Shown one piece after another: positions 11,533-25,000 of a stretch of DNA of 64,000 nt. Made by a program: the position numbers and the translations under genes. The stretch is from the NCBI GenBank assembly GCA_964019165.1, contig OZ025284.1:1794521-1858520 (forward strand). The letters are read 5' to 3'. This stretch comes from Mastigias papua (Eukaryota; Cnidaria; Scyphozoa; Rhizostomeae; Mastigiidae). Position 1 is the stretch's first letter. Every line of letters begins with the position of its first letter. The notes under the pieces are model-generated. The model was not told the origin of the DNA. It ran no database searches and worked only from the letters and a program-made list of their open reading frames with translations.

Positions 11533-14500
11533 TCAACTGTACGGAGTCCGGAGTTTATACTCGCATGTTGGCAAAGTGTTTTTAAAATAGTGATTTACTA
11601 GCTCTTTCAAAGTCCCGAAATTCGGCTCATCGCTCTTGAGGTGCAATGAACCCTACAAGCAAATTAATGTGGAAATGAAAGCAAACACAATTTATACTTA
11701 TCGGTTACTCAAAAGCCACGGGAAATAATTCCCATATCTATATAAGGTAGAAGCCTTTGGTCAACATATACGCATATATTGCGACAAAATTCAGGTAAAA
11801 TAAAAGTCGATTAGAAATGACAAATTAAAACATGAAAGAATGCGGCTACGAAACTTTCTGATATTGAAAAATTGGTCAATAAAATGTTGAATAGCAAAGA
11901 GTAGGTTCCGAATCTTTGATTGGCTGAGAGCTCTGATCACGTATAATTTCTACATAGCGTTTCAGCCAATTAGATCGCTAGATTCTATAAACGAATGCTC
12001 TTCGCAGCCAAATTTAGGCCTATTATGCCTATGTCTACTACCGCTCAGAATATGGCAACGATATCACTTGGCCTAAATTTAGCAGTTAAGACCAAACCCT
12101 TATAGAATCCCTTTTTCTAATTGACAGTAATGGTGTGAAGATTCTAAATGTGATCAGAGCTCTCAGCCAATCAAAGATTTGAAACCTATGCTGCATGGGG
12201 ACAGAAATGGGTGTACTACTACGCTGAAGGCTTACCCAAGCTTTCAAGCGCTTGCAATATGCAGCATGGTAAAAAAGTCAGTTGGAAAGAAAATATCGAT
12301 ACACTTACTGAATCTTCGAAAATTTGGTAGTGCTTACAACCATCAGGAGTGTACACTGTCAATACTTGGAGCTAAAAAGCAAACAGGCCATCATAGTTAT
12401 GAGCTGAAGGATGGTAAATAATGAAAAGTACAAATGATGGCAATAATAGTGATGAAAAATATCGATACGATGACAAAGTTGATAATAGTGATTATGATGA
12501 TAATAATAATAATCATACCATCATTACTATTTTTAGCATTAGTAGTATTATGCGGCCTATTGATAGTAGCGAATAGACGTGACATGCTAGGCCTACGGTT
12601 TTGCTCTTGATGTACTGCTGTCAATAAAATCCAACTTCTTGAAAAGTTGCTAATAATCTGACTCTATACCAAAAGATGAGCCTCATGTCAATATCAAGCC
12701 TGATTTCTGTGCTCCCTCTGTCACGAAGTTCTCAAGGAAATGACACAGCAGAAGGCAATCAACAGCCAACTGAGATAATACCAGAAAATGATCCCCTTGT
12801 TTCATTAGCAATAACCTGTTGTTGTGGAAAGATATGTAAAGGGCACAGGGAACTAAAGAAACATCAAAGAAGTTGCAGAACGATTTAATGGTCCCCAGAA
12901 CGTTACCACAATGATCTAAATCACGAGAAAACGCCGAGCAGTGGAGCTGATGACAACGAAATGGATATTGTTATCCTCCTGGGAGTAAGAGCTAACAACC
13001 CAATACAAAAGAACGGAGTAAAGCTACCAAAAGGCGATGAACAGTGGAAAACTGCCAATAACTTTTTCAAATCAGTATCTATCGAGGAAATGAGGGAATG
13101 AACACTTTATTTTGCCATGTAGAAAATAATTGCACTCTGGATCTTGAATTCAAAGGAAAATACAAAGGCCACAAGAAGAATCTTTTAAAAAAGGTGCTAA
13201 AGACAGCAACAAGCGACTCATCGGCTACCATGTATGAGAACCAATTAAGAGAAAACAAACTACGTGTCTAAACAACTACATCCAATAGTTGACCAAGGTG
13301 TGACAAGTGATAACCTTAGAATCGATACAGCGGACCACAATTCACACATTAAGACATCCTTCTGAAAATATGCCAAGAAGATTATTGATATACCAAGAGA
13401 AAAACTTCCTCCAAGATGCATAGAATGTGGCATAACAGAATGGCTTGGACCCTCAGGAATATTTGCTTGGGGTGCCTTTCAAGCTCACAACGCTTCCCCA
13501 AATCGAGATAAAATAACGAATAAAGGCTTTTATCAATAAGGAAGAAAAGAAAGGAGCCTGTGAACAGAGTGTATCGGCCTATTAAACGTCTTTTTAAATC
13601 AATAAATACAGAAGCCTGCCCCTTCAAACTCCTCAGGCATCCTTTCTGGGTATCAAAGGTTTAAAGGCCCTTGGGAGTTGCTCTAGCCTCAAGCTTTCTC
13701 GTTACACCACTGCTCATATCATAAAAAGATACACGATTAAATACACGATTCAATACAAGATGATACACGACTAGGCTTCAATATGTACGACTCCAAACCG
13801 CCTTTTGACTCATCTGAAGATCACTATTGGAGAAGTTCACCACAACCTGATAAAACTGTAGCCTTGAATATCATCACACCCCAATAGAGACGAAAAGCTT
13901 AATTGCAGACCTCTAAATTGGGTTCAAAAGCTCCGTGTCAACTCCTACATGCTCGACGCCGTTTATTCCAATATAAAGGGGTGTATTGTAAGGCGACTGC
14001 TTCAGTCGATTGATGCTCAATATGAAACTTAATACCCTCCCTATTCCCGTCAAATCAAAACAAATCAATATTATCTACATATCAGCCCCGAGATATTGGG
14101 AAAAATTCGCTGACGATGCAGCCATCGTAATCGGATAGCAGTATAACAAGTGGAGAAATTTCCATCTTTGCGACTCTTTAGGGAAGTATTGATGCCCTGG
14201 GGGACTTGAAAGTTTTTGGTGTTATTCCAGGCTACCCCTGCTCCACATGTGTCACCGAAACACTAAAGCAAGAGAAGATCGTAATTTTTCCAGAGCTTAC
14301 CAGCGATATTCTTTTAGAGCTAACCTGGGGGTATGCTACTAACGTAAGAGCAAATGATGCAAGGAAGATAGGGAAATACAACTGTAACGTCATTGATCTT
14401 AAGAGAAAGTACGAGAAAGTAACATTTGTGAATCATAGCATGGGCGACCTTCGACTGAAGTGTAGAGGCGATGATGGAAGTGGCATACTGCAAGAATTAA

Positions 14501-14844
14501 AGAACATTGGAGCTTCGGAACTTCAATCAAAATAAATTGTTAGACATATAATAAACATCTGCATAAGGAAAACATAGTACACTTTATTATGGGAAAGGCA
14601 AGAATTGGATCAATCCAGAACTACCGAGATTTCAAAGAAGTAACATTCTGAACGTGGTAAGGATTGGTTAACACCCCATTCTTGGAGTGGTAGTCACAAA
14701 TAAATTCTTTCTGCTGTACAGCTCTCATATTAAAATTTTATCTTACGTTAAGTCATACTTATCAGAAAGAAAGTATCTACTATTATTGATATTAGCAACA
14801 TAATGAAGATGGAGATGATGATGATGGTGATTATGATGGTGATT

Positions 14845-14888
<44 letters not shown>

Positions 14889-15417
14889 GATGATGATGAT
14901 TATGATGGCTTCCCGAGAAACAAACTTACACGTAGTGGGAAGTGTGGGGTGATGTCACTCGCAAATTGTTTCAACGAGATTTGTTGGAGGCTGGAGGGGA
15001 TAGCAAGTGATCAACGAAAGTCAAAGCTAATCTCAAAAGGAGAGAGCACAGTGGCCGTGTGTTACCTTTCCTAAAAAATATCATGGGCCTAAGTCCGATT
15101 GGACTCAATCGACGTTTGGCAACGGGAGTAACAGAGACTCAACAAAACGGAACAAAGCAAAGTAAACGAAGAAGGGAGCGAAGGAAAGAAAGACAAAAGA
15201 GAGAATGAGATAAAAGGGGACTTGATAATTTGCGAACTGTGTAGTCAACCAAGATCAAGAGCAAATGTCAGTAGGCATAGGAGAATCTGTAAGGGGAAAC
15301 AGGCCAACGTCGAGACGGGAAATCGGACGGCGGATTCCTGATAGGGAATGACAGCCTACGACGACGACGACGATGATTATGATGATGATAATGATGATGA
15401 TGAATATGATGATGATT

Positions 15418-15452
<35 letters not shown>

Positions 15453-18400
15453 TATGATGATGATTATGATGATGATGGTGATTATGATGATGACGATGAT
15501 GATTATGGTGATTATGATGATGATAATGAGGACTATGCTAGCCCATGGTTGGAGACCTCCTCGTGGTGGCAAGCGGGCACAGAGAGACACTGCCCTTAAG
15601 CTGATAGTGATTCACTTCGCAGAGATTCAGAATTGGGGTAGATATTGACGAACTGTGGCAAACTGTCCAACCAGGTCCCTTCAGTGAAAGTCAGGCACAG
15701 CAGCTTCAGGCTGCATTTCTGATAAGTAACTGCTGGGGTAACAGAGTGGATTGAGTGTAGCCGACTCAATCACCTCTTCTAAACAATTTGTAGGCAACAC
15801 CGACCCCAGGGTCAGCCTAGGCCCCGTAAGGGGCGTACGGGAAAGAAAGAAAGAAAGAAGATGAGGACTATGATGATGAGGATGATGATGATGGTGATTA
15901 TGATGATGATGATGATGATAATCAGTGGCGGCTGGTGGGATTTTTTGTTGGGGGGGCATGGCTGTGGAAAATTGGGTGTAGTCCATTAAAATTGTGGGAG
16001 CCACGCCTTAAAAGTTGACATTAGATAGCCTTACCTCCAGAGAGAGTAAAATAATCATAAAAATGATAATAGCTATATCTTTAAAATAACATATTTTATT
16101 GTTTAATTCTGCATTGAGAATCACAACTGTCAAAGGTCTGTATTTTCTTTTCTGCTATTTAGAGAAATAACCAATTCAGTTACAATGCTTCTTGCCAAAC
16201 TATTTTTGTACTTGAAAGTAGTCATTCCATGGATATTAAATAATATGAATTGTCTAGAATGATATATTTCTTGTCTTAAAAATTTATAGAGAATATAGAT
16301 AATGCATGCAGAAGCAGAAACTATCAAGTATAGTGCAATGATTTGTAATTTTTAAGTGATATATAGGCTCCTAAGCTACTTAAAAAGAAATTTAGCTCTT
16401 CTATTCTTGAGCTGGGCAAACATATCAATCACATTTTGATTGAAGTCAATTGAGTCTCTTATAAGGTTCTTTTCTATGGAAAGCATAGCCAAAGCATTGA
16501 GCCTGTCCTCAGACATTGTGTGTCTCAAGAAAGTTGTCACTCTCTTTAGAGTTGAGAAACACCTCTCTGCTTCACAGGATGTCATTGGAACTGTAATAAT
16601 GGCTTTCAACAAAAGTACAGTTTCAGAGAAAGTTTCAGCTAGGTTACTTTCAACAAGAAGTTGAAGTAATGGAACTGCTCCACAGCACTGCCTACATTCT
16701 GGTCTGCTATAAATTACAGAGAGCTCAGAATGTAGCTTGGTTTCATCAAGAAAAGGAAATGATATTGCAGCACTTTCTACAGCCTTGGTTGGGAAGCATT
16801 GCTCAAAATTTGGAAATGAACTACTCTCAAAAAGAGTGGCAGCAACAAGATGTCCAGTAACTTCAAACCTAGAACTGCAATGTGATATTACAATATCACA
16901 CACTTCCTTCAGTATCATTGACATTTCCTCATCAAAGCATTCACACCTAGGCCTTTTTGCAAGAGGCTCCTCATTTACAGCACAGCAGTTATTGTGAAAG
17001 ATATCTGGGATTTTTTCCCTAACATTGTGGACTGACAACACAAAATTTCTTAAGCATGTCTGAATGAAGGTAGAACTGATTTGGCGCTTTTGCAGCTGGG
17101 CATAAAGAATATCTACATGTGGCATCAACTGGTGGAAAAATCTCAGATAGATCATAAAGCGTGTGTCCTCAAGCCGAAGGAGAAGGCCACTTGCATCACG
17201 AACACTAGCTTTGTCCTTCTTCCAGGTATTTATTATCAGCTTAAAGCACTCTTTCAAGTCATCCTTATGCTCAAAGACAGTAGAAACAATTCTACTTTCA
17301 AAATTCCACCTGGTCTGCACAGATCTAGGAATCCTCATGGCAACAGTAGCATCAAGGCATGATACCCTCTTTGTAAAGTGAGAGAAGAAAACAGAAAATG
17401 CATTTAGATGTGCAAAAATACTCTTACACTATCAATTTGTGAAGTAGCCTGTTGCAGAACAAGATTAAGGTGGTAGGCATAGCAATGAACATAATGAGCA
17501 TTGAGGTATGCTTCCTTTACTATGCTCTGAACACATCTATGCTGGCAATTCATTACTGATGCACCATCATAACATTGGGCAACCAGTGTTTGCTTGTCAT
17601 GGACACTAGGGAGAATACTATTCAAACAGCTGATTACATTAATAGATATATTTTCAGCATTACCTTGTGGTAAGTCACAGAATGACCAGAACCTCTCAAC
17701 AACCTTGCCAGACACAATATACCTAAAGACAACAACATTTTGCAAGTGATTTGATACATCAGTTGTATCATCTGCAATCACTGCCACAAAATCAGCTTGC
17801 TCTATCTCTTTCTGAATTATGCTCTGCAAAGTCTTGAACATAATATCCAGCAACTCATTCTGGACAGTTTTAGAAGTGCCCTTAAACACCGTTGCTGATT
17901 CTAAGTGTTTACTCAAAACAGAATCAAGAGCAGCTGTAAAGTTAACTAGACCAAGGAATATACCTGGGTTATCTGAAGTAAGAGTTTCATCATGACCCCT
18001 TAATGCTAGCTCAAAAGCACCACAAAACTTAATACAGTCAATAATTCTTGACAGAATATGGCGATTTTTTTCAACTTCAAGATTATGTTGAATAATGGAG
18101 TCCCTATAAGCTTTACTTAGCTGCTCGGCAATATTTGTTTTGCCAAAGAATGCTAGCTTCAAGCAATTCTCAACATGAGAACTACATTTGACATGTCGCT
18201 TGACCTTCTCAGAAAGATGTTTCCAGTCGTTCACACCAGACTGGGTCCAAGCTTTTTCTCGTTGAGAATCTCCAAAAAGTAGGCAAGGGAAGCAATATAC
18301 TTTTCCAGACTGACTGCAGCCAGTAAGCCAACTGTGCTTTGAGTACCAGGTTTTCGTGAAACGACGTGAAGATAACCCTGATTTCGTCAAGACCTCAGGC

Positions 18401-19039
18401 CTATCAGGACCCAGACGCTTCACCTCCAATTTTTCTTCCAGAGTTAACTGGTTGAAAGGACGAATTTGAAGACTCCTGACAGTATTCATAACTATATAGT
18501 GCAGTAAGGATGAAAGAATCAAACGTTGTGTTAGTACTTCTAAAGACAGCAAGTAGTTTGACTGATGCCTCGTGAACTCAAATAGAACACACCTCTATCA
18601 AAGCCAGTTGCCCTGCGTCGGCAAAGCATCGAAGCTCATGGTTGTTGTTGTTGTATCAGGGAGGGCAGATTTGAATTTGCCCCACTTTCGTGGATTTCTG
18701 CCAATCGTATGGCGTTTCTGGCGGCATTTGGCTTTTGATGTTTCCTAGTGCGCATGTCAAACGGCCGATTTGAAGGGCAAAATAAATTCTGCCCCGCGAA
18801 TGACATCATCTTCATTCGAAGATTTCTCAATTTTGATTGAATCGAGGCTCAACATCAACAATAGCAGCGAGTAGATCATTTTACACCCTAGGGTACTTCA
18901 CTTATTGCTATATACTACTGTGTAGAAATTTCATTTGTGCCCTTTTGCTTGGGGGGGCATTGCCCAAAGTGCCCTATTGACCAGCCGCCACTGATGATAA
19001 TAATGAAGATGGTGATGATGATAAAGTTGATGCTGATGT

Positions 19040-19089
<50 letters not shown>

Positions 19090-22000
19090 GTGATGATGGT
19101 GATGATGATAATGATGACGATGATGATGGAGATACTATTGACGAAGACAATAGCTAGCCCATGGTTGGAGACCTCCTCGTGGTGGCAAGCGGGCACAGAG
19201 AGACTCTGCCCTTAAGTTGATAGTGATTCATTTCGCGAAGATTCAGAATTGGGGCAGATGTTGACGACCTGTGGCAAACTGTCCAACCAGGCCCCTTCAG
19301 TGAAAGTCAGGCACAGCAGCTTCAGGCTGCAGCTCTGATAAGTAACTGTTGGGGTAACAGAGTGGATTGAGTGTAGCCGACTCAATCACCTCTTCTAAAC
19401 AATTTGAAGGCGACACTGACCTCAGGGTCAGCCTAGGCCCCGTAAGGGGCGTACGGGAAAAGACAGACAGACGAAGACAATACTGTTGATGTTGATGATG
19501 CTGATGATAATGACGATGACGAAGTTGATAGTAATGGCGATGCTGATGACGATGATCATGATGATGTTCATGATAATGTCAGAGATTGTGATCATGATAG
19601 TAATGAAAGTTTTACATACCCCTGTTCGACCTTGACGAAACAAATACATGCCTTCTTGCCCAATCCCATTCAACAAGCTGAAACAGCAAAGATTTTTGTT
19701 ATTCAGGTGTCAAATGGTGGCCAGGCAAAAGCGAAACTAACAGTTATCAGGAAACAAGCCTGGTTTGAACTTCAAACGGAGAAATAGATGATACAGGCTT
19801 ATGATAAATGTAAGTCTTAGGGTTGTTATGTATTCCATGCTCCCTTTCCTTCTGTTTTGCAGATTTTTGTTATTGTAAATTTCATGAGAATAAAAAAAAT
19901 AAGTAATAGTAGAGATTACCATTCTGCAGTGTCTCTCGATAAGGTAGATTGAAAAGCAGATTTTGGGAGTGTGGCCTCTTGCTCGAAATTCTAGGGAAAA
20001 ATAACACCATAGGTCAATCATGACGGCAACTTCATCTGTTTTACAAGGCATAGTTCATACAGCTTGCTACATGTGGATCCCTTTAGACCACAATGTAGCA
20101 CTCAAAAGTTCCATGATAGCTGCTTAATCTTAACCATTCAATTACTAATTTAGACATGTAAGTATTACTCCGTGAAAAATTCAGCATCTGCAGTTTCCTG
20201 CCTCGCAGTTTTCCTTCAGAATATAACTGACACGTGACAGCACTCAGACAGTTCATTTTGTTAGAATTTCTTAAGTTCAACAAGGACTCTTCAAGAACAT
20301 TAACTTACCGCATTTGGTTGTCTGTTATGTTTATTCAAGCTTGAGCCAGCGGGTCGTCCTCGTCTAGAATAAGGCATTACACCAATTTACTTTATCATAT
20401 GTCATATATCTTACCATATCATATCATATCATATCATATCATATCATATCATATCATATCATATCATATCATATCATATCATATCATATCATATATCATA
20501 TATCATATATCATATATCATATATCATATATCATATATCATATATCATATATCATATCAATCATATCATATCAATCATATCATATCATATCATATCAAAT
20601 CATATCATATCAATCATATCATATCACATCATATCATATCATATCATATCAAATCATATCAATCATATCATATCATATCAAATCATATCAAATCATATCA
20701 TATCATATCAATCATATCAATCACATCATATCAAATCATATCATATCATATCATATCATATCAATCATATCATATCATATCAAATCACATCATATCAATC
20801 ATATCATATCATATCATATCATATCAATCATATCATATCATATCATGTCATATCACATCAGATCATATCACATCAGATCATATCAATCACATCATATAAT
20901 ATATCATAGCAGATCAGATCATATCAAATCACATAATATATGATATCAAATCACATCACATGATGATCAAACTAATGTCTATGATGATATGGCATAATTC
21001 TCACTTGATGTTCGTTTCTTGCTCACAAAGGTCAAGATATGATTCAGAGCCTTCCGAATCTGAGTCTAATAAAGGAGGAGAAAAAGAAACTTCATAAAAC
21101 ATCATTTAGGCAAAGTACTTAATCATAGATATTCAAATTAGTGCTCAATTAATAAAAGGGGACAAGATAGATCACCGAAAGCAAACATATCACGCTATCT
21201 ACAGATCTAACCCATCCCATGCAGGCAGGTACGACAACATTACAAACAAAAAATACATTTTCAGCACATCTTCAAGAAAATCCGCACTAAACGCATTCCT
21301 GGGCATGGAGTTTTCTTGCATGATATCAGTTTAACATGAAGAAGTTCAAAATATCATCAAGAACTTCCGTCAAATTAACTTCAAAGCTTGAACATTTACA
21401 TAAACATGTATCAACCCTTTCTAGATTGTATGTGCAAAACAGGAAGCTAATCTACTTTATCATCCTCTTATGTCTCGTCTAAAAACAATTTATAGTGCAA
21501 CCGACAGTATAACAAGCTTTTCATTCTTTCGTATCGAATACTTATTATACCGACAAAATTAAGCACTCCCTCAAATGATCGATCAAGTACGGGAAAAAAT
21601 CAAAGAAATTAAGAAGATGCCTCAGCTTTGACTTGAACCATGAAAGGCAACTTCTAATATTCTAGATATGTTTAATTTGCGCAAGCTAGCTTTGCGGATC
21701 CGAATATACACCAGTGGAAACAAATGAAAAAATAAAAACCATCATCCTTGAAAAGTAACAGGCAGATATGTAAAGCAGCAAATATAGAAATAGAAATATA
21801 GAACGATAATCCCAAAATTTAATCTCTAATTTACCAACTCACAATCCCACTCCCTAATCGCACTCCCCAATACTATATGTAAAGTAGCATATAGAAATAT
21901 AGAACGATAATCCCAAAATTTGATCTCTAATTTACCAACTCACAATCCTGTTCCCTAATCGCACTCCCCAATACTAAAAGTCCTATCAGTTCCTCTGTAG

Positions 22001-25000
22001 CTCTAATCTCTCCAGGTAATTCTACCTTCAAGATTCAAGACTCTTCAAGCATCCATTAGACACAACAATGAAGTCTCGCAAATGCAAACCATAGCTAATA
22101 ACAACACCAACACCAACAGAACAACATAGCACTAACGACTCACCACTGCTGACACTTGCTTTATTTTTTATATCTTGAATTTCATATTTTTGCATTTGAC
22201 GCGTCTGTTGCATCTTTCTTGCTAACTCTGCCACTCCAGCGTTTCTCCTCACGAGTTCTTCCTGTGAGAAACGTGACTGGTTCTTCGGTAATATTGGTTT
22301 AGTGTGAGGATTCGGTAAAGGAGGCATCTCCTTGCTGCTCCCTCTTTCTCGGGCTGGTGGTGAGAAGGCTTTGTTTGGTGGCTGGGGTGCCTGGCGCGTT
22401 GATAGAGAGCAACTTCCTTCAGGAGGAGGAACAGGCGCCTTCACATGTGGTTTTGGTGGATGCAGTGGTGGCATGAATTCATTATTATTACAACCACTCG
22501 AGCTCCTTGGCTTTGGATGTATAACCTTTGGAGGTATGGATGGGGGTGGAACTACTGGCTTTGGACCTACCACGGGAGGACCGGGCTGCCCTGTGTAAGA
22601 GTTTGCAGATGGTTTTGACTGCATTGCGCTTATCCCATCTGTTAGCTCATAATTATGAGGTGGTTCATCACCGCGCACACGGGAATCTGTCGTGCGGCTC
22701 TCATAGCAATAGTCATAATTTTCCCTGTGCAAAATAAAAAAAGGCATTAGACCCACAATAACATTCATATTCACTCATCTAATCTATGTATAGATCTATC
22801 GAAGTACTGAGCAGGATCGCACAGAATGAAAAACGTAATTTACTACACAAAGAATGGGGTGTAACTTGCCACAAAATAATCAACAAAGGTGAAAAAGGAC
22901 AATGGCTGAAATCAAGCTGTCGTATTTCCAGCATAGAACAGGTGGTCCTTGGCCTGGTTGATCTTGATATTGCCATATTGCCTGGTAACATATGATACAT
23001 AAGAAACAAAATCTCTTTCTAAACAGGCTGGGTGGCTTACTATGCATTTTATGCTGATCAATTTTATACTACCGGTCAAACTTCAGCTCTAAAAGACAAA
23101 AGCTGCCCAGATAAAGGTTACCAAATATTGTTCATCACTGAATCATTCCCCAATTTTAGAGTAACATTGTGAACTTGCCATACTTACCCCCCATCTCCGG
23201 CAATCCGCTGCATCTCGTGATTAAACTTTTCAATCCAAATCTGCAGGAAAACAAGTGCAACACTAGTGAACTTAGGTTTTGCTTCTTTTCTCAGGGCCAA
23301 TTCTAAAGCGGTTTAAGTAAAAATGAATTTCATCCTGTGACAAAATGTGTAAAATGTAATTAAGTGACAATAAAAAAAAATTCTCAACAAGCAAAGCTGC
23401 ACAATTCGTAGGGAAATATAATCTTTTTTCTGGTCAACAGCCTTCACTAGCTTGTAGACTTTCCACTTTATGCTGTAGTCATGGAAAATGTGCTGCATCA
23501 GGAAACATGCCAAAAGTTCAACTTTGGTAAAAAAGCAGGGGACCTGCAAGCGTTTTGCAGCTCATATCATCACAAAATAAGGTATTCAATGGTTACATCG
23601 ATATCACATAGAAACCCCATGAAAATATGATGAAAACAGACAAAGATGACAAAATGATGACACCATATGATATGAAGCCAAAGCCAAAGGGGTGTGAGGG
23701 GTGCACAGAGGAGGAGGGGTATGTACCCCTACTCCACAACAGTTGGTGCTGCCACAACCGAAAATACATTGGTGTGTTTGGGAGGCAAAATGTCATCATC
23801 ACAAGACAAGGTGAATGGTCCATTTCTATTTATGACATATGTACATCTGTCAAACAAAGTATGATCAAACTGAAAAATTGCACCCATTACATCAAACCTA
23901 AAAAACATACTTAGTGCTAAAATCTTGGATATTTTGAAGCATTATTATGGCTTGGTCTTGAGCAGAGCCAAAAATATGAACTATTTATATAAAAAGATTG
24001 ATGCAGTCTATCCTAGACTTTAATGATGGGTGTAGCAGAAGTTTCAAAGGCATGCAGCTCTGACACCCTCCCCCCCAAAGAAAGCATGTAAGTTACATCC
24101 CTGCTTGTAGGTGTTTCACTAGGTGTCATAACATGAGTTTTGCCACATCACATAGAGATAAAAAATATTTCATAAGCAACCTGTACCAAGAATGAGCCAA
24201 GTAGTTTCTCCTGTAAAAAGCAGTGGGGAAAAGTAGAGATATGGCCCTTCACCTATCAGCAGAGTCAGTCAGCTGTCATCTTAAGGATTGTGTCTCCAGA
24301 CATAGACATCAAAATGGGCAATGGGAAAGTAGAAAGAAAGAGAGGTAGAAGGCATCTGAGAGAGAGAGAGCAAGTGAATTGATAAATTTGAGGTTATGTT
24401 CTCTAAGAAGATCAACAAGCAATGTGAAAATTAAGTAAAAGTCCAGTTGCCTAATACCATTTGTCGCTAAATACTTTCTTTCTGTCAAGAAAATGTTTGG
24501 TAAAAATGTATGTAAATGAGCTATACTCTATTTCATCCATCATTAAAGGCCCACTCTATTCTTATAAACCTACTATTACATTGATTTTTGATCTCCTATC
24601 TTCCTACTCTCAAATATATACCATGTCACACTTCCTTCTGAGGATGTTCAAGTACGAGTCCCAATGTTTTAAACATAGAATTGTTGCAACCAAATCTGAT
24701 GCAACTGAACTTTTCATTGGACTGTCTAATTCTGGAATGTGTTGAATTAAATCTTAAACATAAAATAATTTCACTTCTTGTCATGGTTCTGGCTGCAAAA
24801 TTTTACTACAAAACTCTTAAATCCATTTCCTTGTGAATGGAACTTCCTTGAATGCAAACAAAGATGAAAATAACGAAAAAATAGGCAGATGAAGACGCTC
24901 ACTTATGTGTTTGTGAGAAACTTCAATAGATTTGGATATTTTTTGGTCAAATTTACGTTACTAGTTATCTCATTTTCAATAAAATTAAGGGGGGTGGTGG

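Noticed and set aside
12179..12421. An 80-codon plus-strand ORF.
   Set aside because: It is antisense to exon 10 of the SH3BP2-like gene, which has matching splice sites, phase and SH2 sequence.
15255..15648. Poly-Asp, poly-Met and poly-Ile frames.
   Set aside because: They are translations of the GAT microsatellite.
19737..20051. A 104-codon minus-strand frame.
   Set aside because: It overlaps the true 71-bp SH2 exon (19920-19990) in a different frame; the exon frame gives LSRDTAECLL and joins the next exon.
20399..20899. A 166-codon frame.
   Set aside because: It consists only of the ATATC pentamer repeat.
20405..20960. A CRISPR-like array (regular short repeats).
   Set aside because: The repeat is a continuous 5-bp microsatellite with no spacers, in an animal genome.
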